From the NCBI GenBank assembly GCA_963678675.1, contig OY783198.1, forward strand, positions 1,989,001 to 2,053,000: a DNA stretch of 64,000 nucleotides, written 5' to 3'. How positions within the stretch are numbered: position 1 is the first letter of the stretch; the number at the start of each line of letters is the position of its first letter. The notes below the pieces were generated by a model. It saw only the letters and a program-made list of their open reading frames with translations, had not been told where the DNA came from and searched no databases. Of this stretch, positions 33,953-47,640 are shown one piece after another. Source of the DNA: Xiphydria camelus (Eukaryota > Arthropoda > Insecta > Hymenoptera > Xiphydriidae). A program made the position numbers and the translations under genes.

Positions 33953-36900
33953 TTATGTTTGATACTGCAGCATCGGCGCGGCAAGATTCGGGTGGTGGGC
34001 CGTGTTCATTCTGAGGGCCGAGATGCTCTTGTTGTACCACTCGTCCTCGGCCGACATGCCTGGAAGAATAAAAACGCGGGACGCGCGTCGGTTTTAATTC
34101 TGGTAATCCGCAGTTCCTCGATTTCCTCGGGTAATTGGAGGAGCGGGGGTGGGACGGAGCGACGAATTAATCCGGCCATCGAGTTTTTCATTAAGGCGAT
34201 AAATCGTCGCGGGAACGAGCGATATAGTCGGTCCGATCGCGCGAAGAAGGTAGCCGGCGGCAGATGGGCAATTCTCGAATAGTCTTGATTCGATTTAAGA
34301 GCGATATACCATCTCGCACCGGAAATGATGTAAGACGGCGCCGGAGCGGAAATGGAGCGTCTTCGAGCGAGCGAGCGAGCGAGCGCGCCCCGAGTCGCGT
34401 CATTTCCGGTCGCTTCTTATGGAATTATTTGATAACAGTAGGTCAGTCCGAGGGACGTTCGGCAAAGTCGCTGGTAACGGAAGTATGGAGAGGTGGGCAC
34501 CGTGTAAGCCTCTCTCCGTTTTTCTTTTTTCTGACTTTTTCGATAAGTTAGATCATTTCGTTTTTGGCAAAATTTCGTTTGGGGAATTGGAGGATTGCGC
34601 CTGTAGACGACGGATCAATTAACATGTAGAGCGAATCGATGAATTGATGGCTGCATGGTATTTATAATAATTTCACAAATTGATGATAAACGACATATAT
34701 AAAACAAGTAAAATATCTGCACCGAATAATCTCGCGGGATGGTCCACGTGAAATTATGACAGGGGGACAGTTATTGTTCTTCGCCAGAAAAAATTTTCCC
34801 ACTCACCCATTGCATCTTGTCGCATGCCAGTCACCGCCGACATGTTCGACGCGGAATGCGACATGGAGAACGGCTGCGTCATGCTCGGATACGACGTCGT
34901 GCCCATCTGAAAACACGTTCGAAGTGGTTTCCACTCACGTCCGTTCAATTCTCCCGATTATCATCGCGCCGGCACGCGGCGCGCCGCTGTACGGAAATTC
35001 CCTCGCGATTCGGTCGACATCCGGTCGAGGGAATCCGTGCGCGGGATTTTCCGTCGTTTTTCGCCCATCGCGCCATCTCATTATCGGTCCAATTAAATCG
35101 GTAGGGCATTCGGTAATCCGTCCGACCCAACTAATCAGTCCTAATGCAATTTAGGTACATCGACCGATAGCGATGCGGCCGGCGTATACTCAGGTGTGCA
35201 CTCCAATTTAATATACCTCGGTTAAAATCATTAACGAGAAACGCATCGAATTCACTTGCCCGGTCGAGAGTTTCGACGGCGCACCGGATGTGCATCAATT
35301 CGAAACCGGGAGAGGACCGAGTCGTGTATCTCGCTTCCGTCTCGTGTTTATACATTTATATCGGTACACAGAGAAAACAAATAGCAGATCTGACTAAATT
35401 GGCGATTACGGCCGGGGGAACGCCGATCGAGTTACTTGAATTAAATCATTTCGTTGTAATGATGTGAAGTTATTTGACGACAACAAAAAGGTGTCGTCAA
35501 GTCTAGCAAATTATTAGTTCAAGTAAACCGATCAGCGTTTATCCGCCTGTGTCCGCTAATTTAGTCTTGATCTACAATAGGTACTTTTTTTCTCTGCAGA
35601 GAGTGTGTGCATTCTTTTTCGTTGGGAAGACTTTGAGTGCTATCACTTCACTATCGCGAAACGGGTCTTCGCGTAAATATCTCCGCCGGAAAACTCACCT
35701 GGGGGTAACGATTTATTCCGTTTATGCTGTTGTGGGGGTGGGGATAGGGCTGATAGCCCCTGCCGGCGCCTGGATAGATGTTCCTCATCATAGCGCCTTG
35801 GCAGGCGGGGATCGGCGCCAGGGCCTTCTGCAACTGTTTCTCCTGCTTCCGGTACTTCGCTCTTCTGTTCTGGAACCAGACCTGCGGACGAAAACCGAAC
35901 GCGAACGCGTTTTTAATCCGTTTCTCCGTCTCTCCGTTGATCTTTCATTCTCGAAATTTCGCCGCATAGATATCTTTTAGGACGATCCCCCTCGTGTTTG
36001 CAAATGGTTGAATCGAAAAAAGTATTCTTCCGGATTTCGAGGCTGCTGGAGGATTGACGAGTCGCGGACCGTCCGTTTCATCCCCACGGCCGAGTCGCGA
36101 GCACATCGCCATTTTCCATCAGACAATTTTCATTGTTTCACGGGATTAGCAAACCCATATCGGGGTTGCCTTCGCTCGCCTGCAAACCGAGTCGCCACCG
36201 CCGCCGCCGCCGCGCGCCACCCCCGAAAGAGAAAAGCCTGCGGCTTCGCGCGCGGGAGGGTTGCGACCCCCTCTACGTTTCGTGACGTCGGTCGTGCCTC
36301 GTGATTGGCCGGTTTTGTCGTCGTGGCGTCACTCTCGTCCCGCTCATTGGCCGACGCGTTTTATCGACATTTCCACCGCGCGCGCGAGAGAAACATGGCG
36401 TTTCTCCGACCGACGGTGCCTCGCGAAATATTCGCGGGGATGGTTTCTCCTCGCGCGGGGAGATGGAGTAAAAAGGGAGAAAGAGAGAGAGAGAGAGAGA
36501 GAGAGGCATTTTCCCGAGCAAAGAGAGCGATTCGAAAAGAGGGGAGCAATTTGTTGCTCCGAGAGCCTTGCGGGAAAACCGCTTCGCTTCGTCGAAAAGA
36601 TAAGGGAGGTTTTTTTTTTATCGTCGATGGAAGAAAGATTTCGCCTCGTTTTGGTTGCTCACGATAATGCGCGAGAAAATGAACATTTCTTTTCTTCTCG
36701 TCACTCGATTCGTGTGTTCTTATTCAAGGACAATCTTACCTCGCGAACGAATAACGAGTCGAGTCAGTCGACTGAGATGCCGATTATCGTAGTCGAAAGT
36801 GTCCGTCCGGAATACGCTGCAATTTACTCAACGCTTTTAACGTGTACATCGAGTTAAATACGATTGCACTGAACTCAACGTAAACGTATCTCGGTTTTAA

Positions 36901-39900
36901 TACGATTTCGTTGAGTGCAATTGCAAGTGCAACTCGTAAACACTTCGAGAGAGATTCAATATTTTCGTTTCGATACGAACAACCGGAACAGATGCGCGAC
37001 AGGATGTAACGAACGAGGAGAGAAATTCCGATCAAGGAAAGATTGTTCATCCGTCGCATCTCATCGGGACGCTCCGTATCGGATTTCCATGGTATCTTTC
37101 AAACCGGAAACCGGAAGCCTCGAAGCTTTCTACGTACTATACCCCGTTTCCGCGTGTCTCCCGCACGCGCGGATGCCGTAACGTCGATCTTACATCCTCC
37201 GCATCGATTGCCTCGCTTCTCCCGATACGTCACTAACTCGAATAACCGCGAGAAAGGAATCAACGTTCGCGTTGACACGCGTTAAAGAGCACTGCGTCAA
37301 TTCGTGGAGCGCGAAATGACACTTTCGAGAGAGCGCAGTCGCGTCTCGCGTTCGGCTTAACGACGAGTTTTGAGATTTCGTTCCAGGAGGCGGCTGGCGG
37401 GAGAGGGAGGAGGGAGTTAGACCGGAAGTCGATTCGCCGATAAGTCGGAAAGGGGAGAGACGACGGCGGGGGCGGAGGGACGCGGACGGTACAGATGAGA
37501 GAACGCACGAGAGGAGGATCGCATCTTCGGCTTCCGCGCGGAAAATCCCAGGAAAAGTGCGCCTTTCGTATGGGCGGATATTTACCCGCGCGTGTGTGTA
37601 CCTGAGTATTCGTACGTATACACGTAGGGTGCTCAGTCTTCCTCTCTCTCTCTCTCTTTCCAACTCTCACTTCGAGAGACCCGGTAAAAGGGTGACTCTC
37701 CTTTTATTTCTCCTATATACCTCTCCGTCGCGGAGGAGAGCTTTTCGACGAACATGCTCGCGAGCGGCGTCCCTTAAGGCGCGTTCTCGGCAAGAACTGG
37801 AAAGCTAAGAGTTCGTAATCCGATAAGCGCGCTCTCCTGTCCTTCCTCTCTCCGCCAGCGGCTCGCCTCGCGCGCGTACGGTAGAGAGCTCTGCAGCGGC
37901 CGCGGTCTCGCGTCTTCCCGCGGGGCGAGACGGTCTCGAAACGTCTGCGACTTTGACGACGTCGAAAGCCGCGGGAGAAGTCGAGCCTCTGCGTCCCCTT
38001 CTTCCTTCGTCTTCGTCTGTTTTCCCTGCTCTCGAGAGTTATCTTCCGGATATTGTATGTACCAGCCTTTTTTGATACCAAAGATACGATTCAAATTTCG
38101 TCGCAAACATATAGCGATAATCTCGTCGACACGATCCTGCTTTCAAATTTTTCGTTAAACGTTAATTATGTTTTTTTTTTTCTCATAGCACTGTCGCTCG
38201 TAGCGATCGTCGATATTTTTTTTTCCCAAGCATAACCGGGCGCACGTCCGGCATCCGGTCGCTTGATTTGAAATAAAAAGACCGAATGAAAACTCGGCTA
38301 ACTCGATATCGGTGGTTGATTTTCCTTTCTCTTGCCTCCGAGTAATGGGATTTCTTGTGCGGTGATTCAAGAATTATTCCCTTACCGCCCTCGTCAATTT
38401 TTTTTTTATCGCCACCCCTATCCTGTCGCGCGATGTCGAGGCTGCGCGGAGGGGTTCACGAAGAGATGGGCGGGTGGGAGGTAACGCGACGGTGACCTCT
38501 CGGACGTAACGTGTACGTCGTTGCAAGGGTCGCGGTTATGGGAAGAAGAGACCATTTCCGAGATAATTTTGATAATTACACAATCCACCGGATTTTCAAG
38601 ATTTTCTTCCCACTCCCAATTTCGTTGACACAAAAATGCCACTAAAGTTCGTTTCGTTTTTTTTTTTCTCCGATTTCGGCCGAAACGAAAACAATTCACG
38701 TTCGGGGAGAATTCGGCGCGGGCGCACGAGGGAGGAAGAGTGCGGCGGAGGTCCTCCTCGCGCGTCTCGCACAGAAGAGCTCGTAAGGTTGAGACGTTTC
38801 AGATCTGGCTAGGGTGGAGAAGATTCAATTTAAAATGGCGGCTCAGATATAATGGCAGCCTCCGGTACAGCGTCACCCACCCCAACTCATCTCAACTTTG
38901 CCACCCGTCCTTGCGCGCCTCACGACCCCTCCGCGTCGCCATCTTACAGAAATAGAATGCCGTAGCTATGGAAGAGGAGCTTTTAAAAGAGCAGCGATTC
39001 GAGCTTCCACGCGCGGGGCATTTTATATCGCGTTCGCCTTAATTCGCTTCCAATCAACGAGTGGGAAATATCGTTCACGCGTCTTTATCGATAGATCGAA
39101 TACGTCGGGACGCTCCGGAAATGCGCACAATTAGACATCCGATATATTATTGCCCGATATATTCCGAGAACACTTATAGTCCTTCCATCATCCCGACGCC
39201 TTTCGACACCGTGAGATCCTTCGCCTCGAGATCCTTCCCGGCGCGCTCACCTTCGGACGCACTTTGTGCATGGTTTACAACCGGCGACTAAAGGCAAACC
39301 ACGTTTTACTTCGCATCGGAGTTTAACAGGGTTAAGTCGTGGCGGTTGCCGGGCTTTTAACGCAAACAACACCGTGCATTATATATCAAAAGACCGAAGC
39401 GTAAACCGAGACTGTTTTAATATGCACCACTCGGAACTCGCTGTGCAGGGGACCCGGAACCACCAGCGTCGCCCACCGCGTATAACCTTCTCCCTGATAT
39501 CTCGCTCGAAAGATTTTATATTCCGAAAAAAAATCAACCGCTCTCGGTGACACGTTGACCATTTTTATTCGCTAGTCATTTCGGGGGGAAGTATCGAATC
39601 GATATTTTCGATGTCGATTCGAGATTACGACGCTATCCTAAATTTCTAAACTTTGAAGGTACTTTATATTTTTTATTTATCTCGCTCAAAAAAATCTTCC
39701 CGCCTCTGACAGCGGCGGAAATGTTAATCATCGTACCAAAATCGTTCGCCAAACGTAATCCCACATAAGATATTCTCTTTGGGACGTTCTTCGAGGACTC
39801 CGAGAAGGTCTGGTCGGACGGTAAAACTTTTCAAGATCGCGTAGGGCCGGGAAAAGGTTCCCTATCGCAGCGATAAATACGCGATCCGCTTTTTAAGCCA

Positions 39901-42900
39901 ACCCCAGGCCGAGGAGCCTTGGGGTGTCTTGGATCGACATTTGCGCCCGTAATTCAATCGAGCTACCCCACATGCGCCTTTGATTCGATTACGGGGATGA
40001 GTCATGGTCAAAAAGACGAACCGACTGCACGTGGGTACATGGCGACGTATATACGATACATAAATGCACACATGGGTAGAATATAAAGTATGTACTATAT
40101 ATGATATCCTCGCATGTGAATCGTTGAAAAATAAGACGATTTATAATTTCTCTCGTCAACCCTGGGAGAAATGCCCCTCGATGAAATGTATTTCTGGGAT
40201 GGATAATCAAATGAGGGGCTGAGATTCATAGCGGCATAAGTGAGATTATCCAGATTTTCCAAAAAGCAAGTCCTTTACTTCACTGTGATACCAAACAATT
40301 TACCGGAATTGCTTACATACGAGAACGAATGACACTGTTGCTCGGTTACGACTTGAAGTATGAGTTATTTCGCTATTCGCGATACAGTGCTTGGCATCTT
40401 AACAAACACAAAATTGAATTAAGTCCACATTACCGAAATGTTGACTTACACAACTATGAATCTCAGCCCCGCAAAGGGAAACGACTCGAGTAGAACTTTG
40501 CAAGTTTTCCTACAGCAATTATTATCAACACATAATGACAACTATAAAGTCTTGCATTTTCGAATCAATTCCGTTGGCGCGTCGTTGGAAGGACGAAACG
40601 TCCATTACGCGCTTGAGCCTAACTCGGTCCAACGTACAGTTCAGAACGACCAAAAGCCGGCTCGAGTTCGTCGAGCCAGATTAATCCGTTTAGAGAGCGA
40701 GCCGCATCGACACGATTCGGCACTCAGGGGTGAAGAATGTCGCCAATCTACGCTCGCTCCTTTTTCGCGCCACGCGTCGGGTTCGACTTTTCCGCCGCTT
40801 CGGCTGTACACGTGCGCCGTGAGCTTCGAACTCACCTGAATTCTGGCCTCGTTCAACTTGGTGCTCCGCGCCAGTTCCTCCCTGCAGTAGATGTCCGGAT
40901 AGTGGGACTTCGCGAACGCCGACTCCAGCTCCGCGAGCTGCTCCTGCGAAACAACCGGAAGCCGGCTCTAAAGGCACGCCTATTCGAGTGCATCACGTTC
41001 ATCGAGATGGCAATGACTCGAAGGGATGGGAATTAGGAAATTCGCGCGTCTCCGGAGGGTCAAAAATTGCCAGGTATCCTTGCTCGCCGATAGCGAGAGA
41101 CAAACCTGCGTAAAGGTGGTCCTGTGTCGTCGTCGCGCTGGCGTCGGACAGCTCGCGGTCGTCGGCGTGTGGCCGATGTGTGGACTGGCGGCGCAGGGCT
41201 CTGGTTTCAGCTTTTTGAAAGCTCCTTCGGCTCCTGAAACGCAGAATTTCGCAATCCTTCAGAGAATTATCCTTACGAATCCGCGTTGAACTAAACTGTG
41301 TCCTTTTTGAGTGAGACATTTTTTTATACGTACCTAATTGAAATAAATGAAAAGTCTCAGTCAGTCAACACGTGTACGTATGTGTATCCAGCGAGATTAT
41401 GAAGCGAGATTACGATAAGCGAATTCGATAAAAATTCATCGACGAAAAAAAGAAAACGTTTGGTACCGTCAAAATCCCCCGGAAAAATCCGAACGAAAAC
41501 GTAGAACGAAATCGAAGTCGCGTCGGGGTGGTGCTCCGCTGCGTTCTGGCTTTATGAACGGACGAACGGGGTAACCGTAGCTACCGAAGTCCCTCGCACA
41601 CTATGCTAACTCGGTTACGGCGTTAATGACCTAATCATGTTACATGCTGATTCAATGTTCAAGGATGAATGCTGGCCACTTTACATACCTTGCCCGGTTA
41701 CCCCCGTATATTCAGGGAAACTCGGTCAAGTTCAGCCAAGAACCGCCTTTCTCCTCTCCGTTTTAACTCTTACTAATTCCATTTCGTTCTCTCGTTTCGA
41801 GTCTTTCTCGTCGTCTAGTCACCCGCATCGCACTCCCTCTCGTCTCGTTCCCGAGATCGAACGTTCTCCGAAATATTGCTCGGTATTTTATATTTTTCGT
41901 TTCGATGAAAGTACGACGGGATAAAAATTGACGGGGCTCTGGTTACAAAAAATTGATCCGGGCAAATATTCCAGTCTGCGGGTCACATTTTGAAGGAATT
42001 GCTCGCGTGATATTTTTTTACGTATATTTTTTACGGATATTTTTTTACGTATTTTTTTTTATGTGGCTTCTATACGTCTTCTGTCTGTCCAAGCTTTCGT
42101 TACCGGTACAAAGAAAAAAAGAAAACGATCAGATAAGACCCTCCACAAGAACTTAAAAATTAATTTTCGGAAATCCTCCTTGTCTACTCATCTCTCTCTC
42201 TTTCTCTTTCAATATTGGGTTCGACTCTACGCCTCTCTAGGGACGAATTGAGAGTAGGATGAGAGAGAATGAGAGAGAGAGAGAGAGAGAGAGGGAGACC
42301 CACTTGTTCTCTCTCGATATTCCGGGGCGAACGTCCCGACGGGATGCTCGTCGTCACGGCGTCGATGTTGAAAATTTTTCGAATTCGCAAGCCCGGAACT
42401 GTCTCCGAAGAGACCATCTGTCGGTGCAGCCGAGTGCAGACCGAGCGGAATAATTACCGGCGATTTTAACGAAGCGTCCAAGTTGACCCCTCCGACCCTG
42501 TCAACCGCGTACCTTCAGCTGTTCAACCCCTTAAAAGGCATCTGGACCGGATTACAATTATCAGGAAATTCTCGAACTCGGTCGGGTAATTCAGATTTTG
42601 TCGATGGTGCTAAGTGACGACCGCCGATCGTGTTGTCCCAATTTGTGGAAACGCGTTTGTGAGACCGGTTTTTCCATTTCCCAGGTAAAATCCACATCCC
42701 ATTAATAAATCTCCCGTGAACTTCCGGCCGATAGTAGATTTACCAGGAGGATGAATTTTATCCGGAGAAAGAAGGAAGGGACGAATAATTAATGATTTAG
42801 TAAATTTTTTATCAGCGAGCTCAAGACTGATGATCCTTTGACAAGAGGGAGAGAGAGAGAATAGATTTGCGTGGGCGGCTGAGCGCGTGACGATATATCA

Positions 42901-45363
42901 ATTGTTGATTTCGATCAATATAATTTTTGACATATATAAACGTTTTAAAAATATTTTAAAACTGCGTAAATACACGACCGAGCGAAACGGTACCAAAAGA
43001 ATTCAACGAAGTAGCCGAGGCGCCTTCGACTTTCCCTCGGGAGCGAAAGGGATTAATTCTTCTCCCGACTCGTGGCTCGACGTCATTAGTTTTTCATTTG
43101 CATGACAATCGCGCTCCGCGCGCGCGGGTATCCCCGTCTTATCCGGAAGCCCCGACCTTGGAGAGAATTACCACGAAGAAGCTGGCTCCGTCTCCCTCCT
43201 CCTTATTTCCATCCGATTCCGTTTTCTCGAGAACGCGATTACGCCGCGACGATACGTAAACGTTCGCGGCAAACTTTTAACGGGGAATGATTTTTTGCCC
43301 TCCGCTTCTGGAAGTTCGAGACGCAGGCGAGGGATTCTTTTTACTCGTCTTTCTCTTTCGCCGCATATGTCGTACGAAGACGGAGGTATCGGGGAAAAAG
43401 GCCGGGAAGGGAAGAAAAAAGTACTTTTTCTTTCTTCCGAATTAGGGGGTGGAAAACTCGTGGAATTAATTCCACCGAAAAAAAGGTAAAACGTAAAGAC
43501 GCCTCTTCTCAATGTTTCACGTGGAATAAAAGGACGGTTGCGCCATGTGAGGGAATATAAATTGCCCACCTCTCCAGTTGGAAACCACGTTTTCACCTGC
43601 GATGAACCGGGAAAGTATGCAAATGCGCGTCCGCACGTCGGGACCGCGAATAATACATGAGGAAAACTGCGAGAGGAGCCCGGGGGCGGTGGACGTGGAA
43701 GAGGGCGTGAGACCGTCGTTCAGTGTCGTCGGGAAACCGCACGATGTGCTCATCCCTCGGGTGTATATACCGACCCTGTACGGACGAATCTGCGGTTCGA
43801 TACGAAAATGGAGAAAAAGTGAACTTCAAAAAGATTCTTCGGCGGTGAGTAGAGTGGCCGGATGGGCTGTTTGGGTGGATTAACGAAGGTGATGAAAAAA
43901 AAATGAAGCCGCAGTAGATTCGAATTGTATCCGGAATTCGGCGAAAAACTGAGAGGGTAAAAAATACTCTTTCCCGAAATATATGTATACACGAGATATA
44001 TATAATTTCGCGTATATGTATACATATACGAGTGAGTAGATCGCGAGTAATCCTTTCGACTCATTTTGCGCGATACGTAAATCATCGCGAGAGAATAACT
44101 GGAAGAATATAAATCGATGGACGAGCAGAAGAAAATCTGCCCACTGTCGTCGTGCATCAGGAAAGGATAAGACGAGAGAAATATCGCTCTCTCTGGAATG
44201 CCTACGTCTGCAGCGATACACATACGTTGCACTTGTATCTCTCGGATGATCTCGTTTGAAATATAAATAATCTTGGAAGCAGCGAGCAGGCGGCTAGATA
44301 ATTCGGCGAACGGGCAGGAGACTCTCGTCTTCATCCAACATTCATCGAAAGAGGGAGGGGGAGGGGTGGTATCGCCCCGGGCCACACATACGTACGTCGC
44401 AGCGCGTACGTACCCTTTGGATGGAGCGTGATGAAACACGAGGTGCCAGATTCGGAGTGACCCGGCTATCCGACGTTTCGAGCCCACCCCATTAGCGCAC
44501 CCCTCGGTACTAAGCTCTCTTAAGCCCCATGAAGCACACAATAATGGCCTGTGGAACAGGTAGCACCATATGTCCGCCTCACACCCCACCGTCAACACTT
44601 CGGCGCTCGACATCGGAACACGCCACCCGATACACGCGTGGCACACTCGAGGCTCAACGACCGGAAAATTCATCTATTCGGAGACCGAGGCGATGACCAC
44701 TTTTTCTCCCGGATTCTCTCCCGCGGGGCGAGGAGATCCGATCGCCTCGTCGTGTCCCGGCGACGGAACGGAAGCTCGACGAGGATCTCCTTTATCATTC
44801 TAAATCGCGACGTCCCGCAGCTATTCGCGAGGCAATCGCTCTCGTTGTCAGAGGGGTTCCCATCTCGACCACTCGTTCAAGTCCCTGATCGTGTTTTCAA
44901 TCGCGTTCGAAAGGGGTTGCTGGAAAGAGTTTCTCCCGGTCTTTGTTACTCGTCTCCTTTTTTTTTTTTTTTTTTGATAAGCGTAGGGTCGATCGAATCG
45001 GAGAACGGGTCGTAGGCTGGCGGTGTATTATAGTCATCAATTTGTACGACGTACTAATCTTCGTTGCATCGACCGTCTCGCTCACGCCGCGAGAAAACGT
45101 CTACCGAGGAACCTCTAAAATCTAATCCAAATGCAATACTCACCGACAGTGGTGGTTCCCCCGACGCTGTTCCGGCCCGGCGTCGCGGCGGGCGTCGGCG
45201 GACTCGCTTCGAGACCCTGATGAACCCCGTACAGCCCAAAGTCCTGCTCGTTCGAACTCGTGCTGCTGCACTTTCTCTTCTCCTGATTGTGATTCAAGTG
45301 AAAGGTGTCGTTCTCCACCAGTCCTACCCCCAGCAGACCGAGATTGGGCCTCAGCTCGTCCAT
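33953..45363 (-). CDS. PROP1-type paired-like homeobox transcription factor, 6 coding exons
   Basis: This is a DNA-binding developmental regulator. Exons on the minus strand are 45363-45144, 41233-41106, 40943-40836, 35881-35699, 34906-34807 and 34059-33953. Phases agree throughout and give about 281 residues from this ATG. The homeodomain runs from [10 protein letters not shown] (exon 2) through [10 protein letters not shown] and [20 protein letters not shown] (exon 3) to [14 protein letters not shown] (exon 4), with F8, W48, F49, Q50 and N51 in place. QLxxLESAF, KxxYPDI and NEARIQ match vertebrate PROP1 best. The exon break between homeodomain residues 46 and 47 is typical of paired-like genes. 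The C-terminus, [10 protein letters not shown] and then [14 protein letters not shown], resembles an OAR motif. The frame stays open upstream to a stop at 45589-45591 with no earlier ATG, so an extra 5' exon is possible. Symbol withheld because the orthologue name in insects is uncertain. Confidence 0.88.
35365..35600. mobile_element. Palindromic element, family B copy in a homeobox-gene intron
   Basis: It begins TA-CACAGAGAAAACAAATAG and continues CAGATCTGACTAAATTGGCG, ATTACGGCCGGGGGAACGCC and GTTACTTGAA. The right half reverse-complements to GCAGAGAAAAAAAGTACC, GATCAAGACTAAATTAGCGG and GGTTTACTTGAA. This is the same family as 7170-7383 but outside the Frizzled locus. It lies in the intron between coding exons 4 and 5. 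Confidence 0.72.
35882..40835 (-). other. 5 kb intron interrupting the homeobox
   Basis: The intron lies between homeodomain residues 46 and 47. It holds a GA run (36479-36505) and GC-rich blocks. A weak inverted repeat, GAGGGGCTGAGATTCATAG near 40213 with CTATGAATCTCAGCCCC near 40453, is also present. No other exon was found. Confidence 0.7.
41234..45143 (-). other. 3.9 kb first coding intron of the homeobox gene
   Basis: No exon is supported. It contains a GA run (42270-42293) and a 20-base T tract (about 44957-44977). Plus- and minus-strand open frames here show no recognisable protein. Confidence 0.65.
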
Positions 45364-46565
45364 CAGCTTGTTCTGACCGCAATTCGCCGCCGAGAAGTTG
45401 AGCTGCCTGCTGAAGATCGCCGGGAAGATGTTGAACTGCTGGTGGTCCAAGCTCAACGCGGTGGTGGACAGGGAACCCCCGACCGACGAACCGACGGACC
45501 CAACTCCGCCACCGGGCCCGGTGCTTCCGGATAAGTCGTTAGCCAGGATGATGCCGGGGTGACCTGGAGGTCTACCGAAGGAGACGAGCTAACGGAGTTA
45601 TGCTCGCTCTATGAGGACATTTTTCGTGTTTCCTTGGCGACTCTGGAGGGAACCCGGAGAGGTCGACGGTAGCTCGTGGAGCGCTCTCCAACTGGTTCTC
45701 TTCGGGGAGTAGTCGAAGTGCGATCGCCGAGAGGCCTTTCGGAGGAGGAAGACAGAACGATCGAGTTTCGCCGCGGGGAAGTCAGCGAGCGATCCGGCGC
45801 CGGTTCAGGCACTTGTACCACTGTCAAAGCCACTCTTCCCGGTATCGAGAACCATCCGAACGAATTTGGCTCGGTTTTTCACTCCGCCATCACCGCGAAG
45901 GAATGTCGTCGATCTCCTCCTGGCTGTTGTTCACACCTCTGCTTCGGTGCTCCGCAATCGTGTGTCCCTTCGAAGTCGTCGCACAATTCGCCGTTTCGTC
46001 ATTCGTCACACACCGACGATCGTCGACAATCGTCGTCAGAGATTCGCGAGAGCCCCTTCGAACTTCTCGATTATCCCACGAACTCTTCGCCGAGAAATGC
46101 GGTATCTATTTCCGGGTCCGGTAGCGTCGCGCGGAAACAATTGGCGCCGCAACTCCTCGGTAACGGTGAAACCTGTTCACCGACAAGTGCCTTCCCCGAT
46201 TTTTCGCTCCGTCGAACTTGCTTCAACGACGTCGCGACCCTCGCGTCGAGGTGAACGCAGCGGACAGCTTGCAGACCGGGTCATCCGTTCGCCAGGTGCT
46301 CACCACTTTTACGCCGACACCTCGAATATCCTCGCGCGATCTTCTGCTCCAGACGCACAGCAACCCTCTACCACCCCCTCCCCCTCTCGCCCCTTTCCCC
46401 GTCCCTCTTCCTCTCCGCAACGCGGTGCTATCGGCTCTCGTCGATCTCGAAGCACGACCCGTACCGACTGACCCACTGACGAGACTCCTCCGAGAGAGGG
46501 ACCAGCCGCGAGACGCTATACGAGGAGAGACGGAACGAAGCGAAACCGAAAATACGAGAAACTCG

Positions 46566-46620
46566 CCGGTGTCGTCGACGGCGACGGCGACGACGACGAC
46601 GACGGCGACGACGACGTCGG
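46566..46620. repeat. (GAC/GGC)n trinucleotide repeat
   Basis: A GACGGCGACGACGAC-type run about 55 bases long in a CpG-rich block upstream of the homeobox gene. Confidence 0.85.
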
Positions 46621-47329
46621 CGCGCGCGAGTGTCGACGGGCCACAGGCGTCGCGAAAGATCGAACCGAACCGAACGAGAGCGCGCGCGGCCTTGATTCGA
46701 AATTCAAATCGTATTATTGCGCTGATCCAATTAAGCGCGGGCCGTCCTTGAAAATTCAAATATCGAAATAATTGGACAGAATGGCGTTAGGCGGAGATAG
46801 GACCCGGGGTACCGTTCGGCGTGAGTTCTTGTGGGATTCTGTCCGCGAAATGCAGTTATCCCGGTGACTTGGGGTGCGGGGGTTGGAGGGTGGCGCGACT
46901 CATCCTCGCAATCGACGGAGGGTGGTCGTCGATTGGAGGGTGCGCGGAAGCGTCGTCATGGCGAGGACGAATGGGCGAGCGAGCTGCCTCGAGGCCGAAC
47001 CGGGCGTTCAAGATGGCGGTCCGCCAATGAAAATTCCTCCGGAAAATACCCTACGCGCTTCGTTGTTTTCTCCCCTCTTCCCCCTGCTCACCCCGTCGCC
47101 GCCTCGCCTTTTCCTCTTCCCGCCGATCCACTCCGGATCCTCCTTCCTTCCCTTCGCGTCCCTTTCGACGCCTCATCCTCCTCGGGCTCTTTTTTTGTAT
47201 TTCACGGCTGATAGCTTTTTTAATTCTTTTTCCCTTTTCGGGATTTGATCGTAACGTATACCCCCGATCTACCTGTAGCAGCCGGGATGTATACAGCGCT
47301 CGGCTCTGCGCTCGCTCGTTTAGGATGTA

Positions 47330-47402
47330 CGAGGGTTGTCCGTAATGGGTTCGGGATATCTGGATACTTTGGAGAACGGGGTGAGGTTGGGGGGGGGGGG
47401 GG
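47330..47402 (+). repeat. Diverged direct repeat, copy 1
   Basis: CCGTAATGGGTTCGGGATAT, CTGGATA and GGAGAACGGGGTGAGG recur at 47641-47702 as CCGTAACGGTTTCGAGATAT, CTGGGTAG and GGAGAACGGGTGGTAAG. Both copies are followed by a TACATA- or TACGTA-rich segment. Confidence 0.65.
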
Positions 47403-47640
47403 ATACGTACGTACGTACGTATGCCGTGGGCTCTTCCCGTGGTAGTCGGCTCTCGTCTTCATTTTCGTATCTTCATCGTCGACGTGGAGGGTACGAAGTC
47501 AAATTTATTTATTCTTTTATTCGTCGAGTGTGGGACGATGGGGATGACGCGATTGTAAAGACATTCCACCCGTCTTATATACATATATTAGCCAGGAAAT
47601 ATCTGCACGATTTCGTGCTCGATCCTCCGAGAGAGCCACG

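Noticed and set aside
45676..46751. Several long frames on both strands in the CpG-rich block
   Set aside because: They overlap one another on both strands, are rich in Arg, Ser and Pro, and include a (GAC)n run. This fits GC-driven lack of stops; the block is more likely leader or promoter of the homeobox gene.
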